The notes below the pieces were generated by a model. It saw nothing but the letters and a program-made list of their open reading frames with translations. It had not been told where the DNA came from and did not search any database. 6,293 nt of DNA. Source: Clostridiales bacterium UBA929. GTDB lineage: Bacteria > Bacillota > Clostridia > Oscillospirales > UBA929. The stretch is taken from positions 312 through 6,604 of the forward strand of contig DBDP01000121.1 in assembly GCA_002293625.1 (NCBI GenBank). The letters run 5' to 3'. The translations under genes and the position numbers were made by a program. Positions 5,937 to 6,293 of this stretch are shown in pieces. The number at the start of each line of letters is the position of its first letter. The first letter of the stretch is position 1.

Positions 5937-5955
5937 GGGCGCGCATTGCGCGTCC
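5937..5955 (+). terminator. GC-rich hairpin after the lipoprotein gene
   Basis: GGGCGCGC (5937-5944) pairs with GCGCGTCC (5948-5955), with one G-T wobble and a 3-base loop. It is stable but is followed by GCATATTATCCC rather than a T tract, so termination by it alone is uncertain. It is the best visible candidate for the end of the lipoprotein transcript. Confidence 0.45.
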
Positions 5956-5964
5956 GCATATTAT

Positions 5965-6040
5965 CCCATATCCGCGAATTACGATGGGCGGATTGCGAAT
6001 TGACCATATGGGAAAACACGGGCCGATTACGAATCGACCC
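5965..6040. repeat. Cluster of intergenic inverted repeats
   Basis: Several short dyads are packed together: CCCATAT (5965-5971) with ATATGGG (6006-6012); ATCCGC (5970-5975) with GCGGAT (5988-5993), which competes with it; and GGGC-CGATT (6020-6028) with AATCG-ACCC (6032-6040). The last resembles the 'GGGCGATTnnnGAATCGCCCCTAC' type of short repeat I associate with intergenic DNA of uncultured Clostridia. No gene is visible here. Confidence 0.45.
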
Positions 6041-6059
6041 CTACAACGGAAAATATTTC

Positions 6060-6088
6060 TTGACAAACAATCTCGCACATTGTAAAAT
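6060..6088 (+). promoter_or_regulatory. Strong SigA-type promoter
   Basis: -35 TTGACA (perfect, 6060-6065), a 17-base spacer, and -10 TAAAAT (6083-6088, 5 of 6). An A/T-rich stretch (AAAATATTTC) lies directly upstream of the -35. This is the best promoter in the window by match to consensus. The predicted start is near 6095, just before the structured segment. Confidence 0.8.
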
Positions 6089-6094
6089 ACACAC

Positions 6095-6293
6095 ATACTT
6101 GGGAGCTGGTTCGCGCGCAAAAGCGCGAAAAGCGCCCACGCAGCAGGCCATGGTGCCGTTAACACCATGACCCTGTGAAGGTGGCAAGACACCTTACGCA
6201 ACCGTTTTACCGGCGCCGCGAGAGCGAGATTAGCATACCATATCTCGCCCCTCATTGCAAGAGCGGCAATTGCTTGAGTTCCCCCAAAAATCA
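6095..6293 (+). ncRNA. Candidate structured RNA or riboswitch leader, class unknown
   Basis: The segment after the promoter has no convincing reading frame but folds well by eye. A long-range closing stem pairs TTGGGAGCT (6099-6107) with AGTTCCCCCAA (6277-6287) with a 2-base bulge. Inside are hairpin TTCGCGC/GCGCGAA (6110-6129); a helix GCGCC/GGCGC (6132-6136 with 6212-6216) enclosing CAGG-CATGGTG/CACCATG-CCTG (6144-6175) and AAGGTG/CACCTT (6178-6195); GCGAGAT/ATCTCGC (6224-6248); and ATTGC/GCAAT (6254-6270). I compared it from memory with TPP, SAM, FMN, lysine, glycine, cobalamin, c-di-GMP, T-box, 6S, SRP and RNase P signatures and found none. It could be a stand-alone RNA or the leader of a gene beyond the window. 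No terminator is visible by 6293. Confidence 0.5.

Noticed and set aside
1..6293. CRISPR array, replication origin or intact insertion sequence
   Set aside because: No regularly spaced direct repeats, DnaA-box cluster or transposase frame was found.

Overview
The window looks like a low-to-moderate GC, chromosomal stretch from an anaerobic Clostridia-type Firmicute. The evidence is GGAGG-type ribosome binding sites, SigA-like TTGACA/TAAAAT promoters, a tRNA gene with encoded CCA, a Na+-translocating decarboxylase module, and a regulator/YczE pair of a kind I associate with Clostridia. This assignment is an inference from gene content; no marker gene for taxonomy is present.

Layout. Positions 1-993 hold the end of a Na+-pumping decarboxylase operon: a 5'-truncated beta subunit (OadB/GcdB/MmdB family), then a 41-residue one-helix protein that looks like an OadG-related small subunit. 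Seven bases after that stop codon lies tRNA-Leu(UAG) (1001-1083), followed by two tandem hairpins, the second a canonical intrinsic terminator. Positions 1155-1609 contain no intact gene. They hold a plus-strand scar resembling type II toxin-antitoxin genes, three closely spaced perfect inverted repeats, and the 3' end of an unidentified minus-strand gene that runs out of frame into the end of the next gene.

Positions 1609-3696 are a tight two-gene minus-strand operon: a 481-residue helix-turn-helix regulator with a large sensor-like domain, then a YczE/YitT-type membrane protein only 6 bases downstream. Facing it is a plus-strand gene (3920-5926) for a 668-residue secreted lipoprotein. The region between them is organised as a dyad. 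Two divergent promoters share the same extended -10 sequence (TAAACTGGA), and four alternating GGCAAG/CTTGCC half-sites sit exactly midway between them. The simplest reading is that one regulator, probably the encoded helix-turn-helix protein, controls both directions, making regulator, membrane protein and lipoprotein one envelope-related regulatory unit of unknown function.

After the lipoprotein come two hairpins and a cluster of intergenic inverted repeats. A very good promoter (6060-6088) then drives a roughly 190-base segment with no convincing gene. Its ends can pair with each other and it contains at least five internal helices: a candidate structured RNA or riboswitch of no class I can name. 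The window ends before its downstream gene, if there is one.
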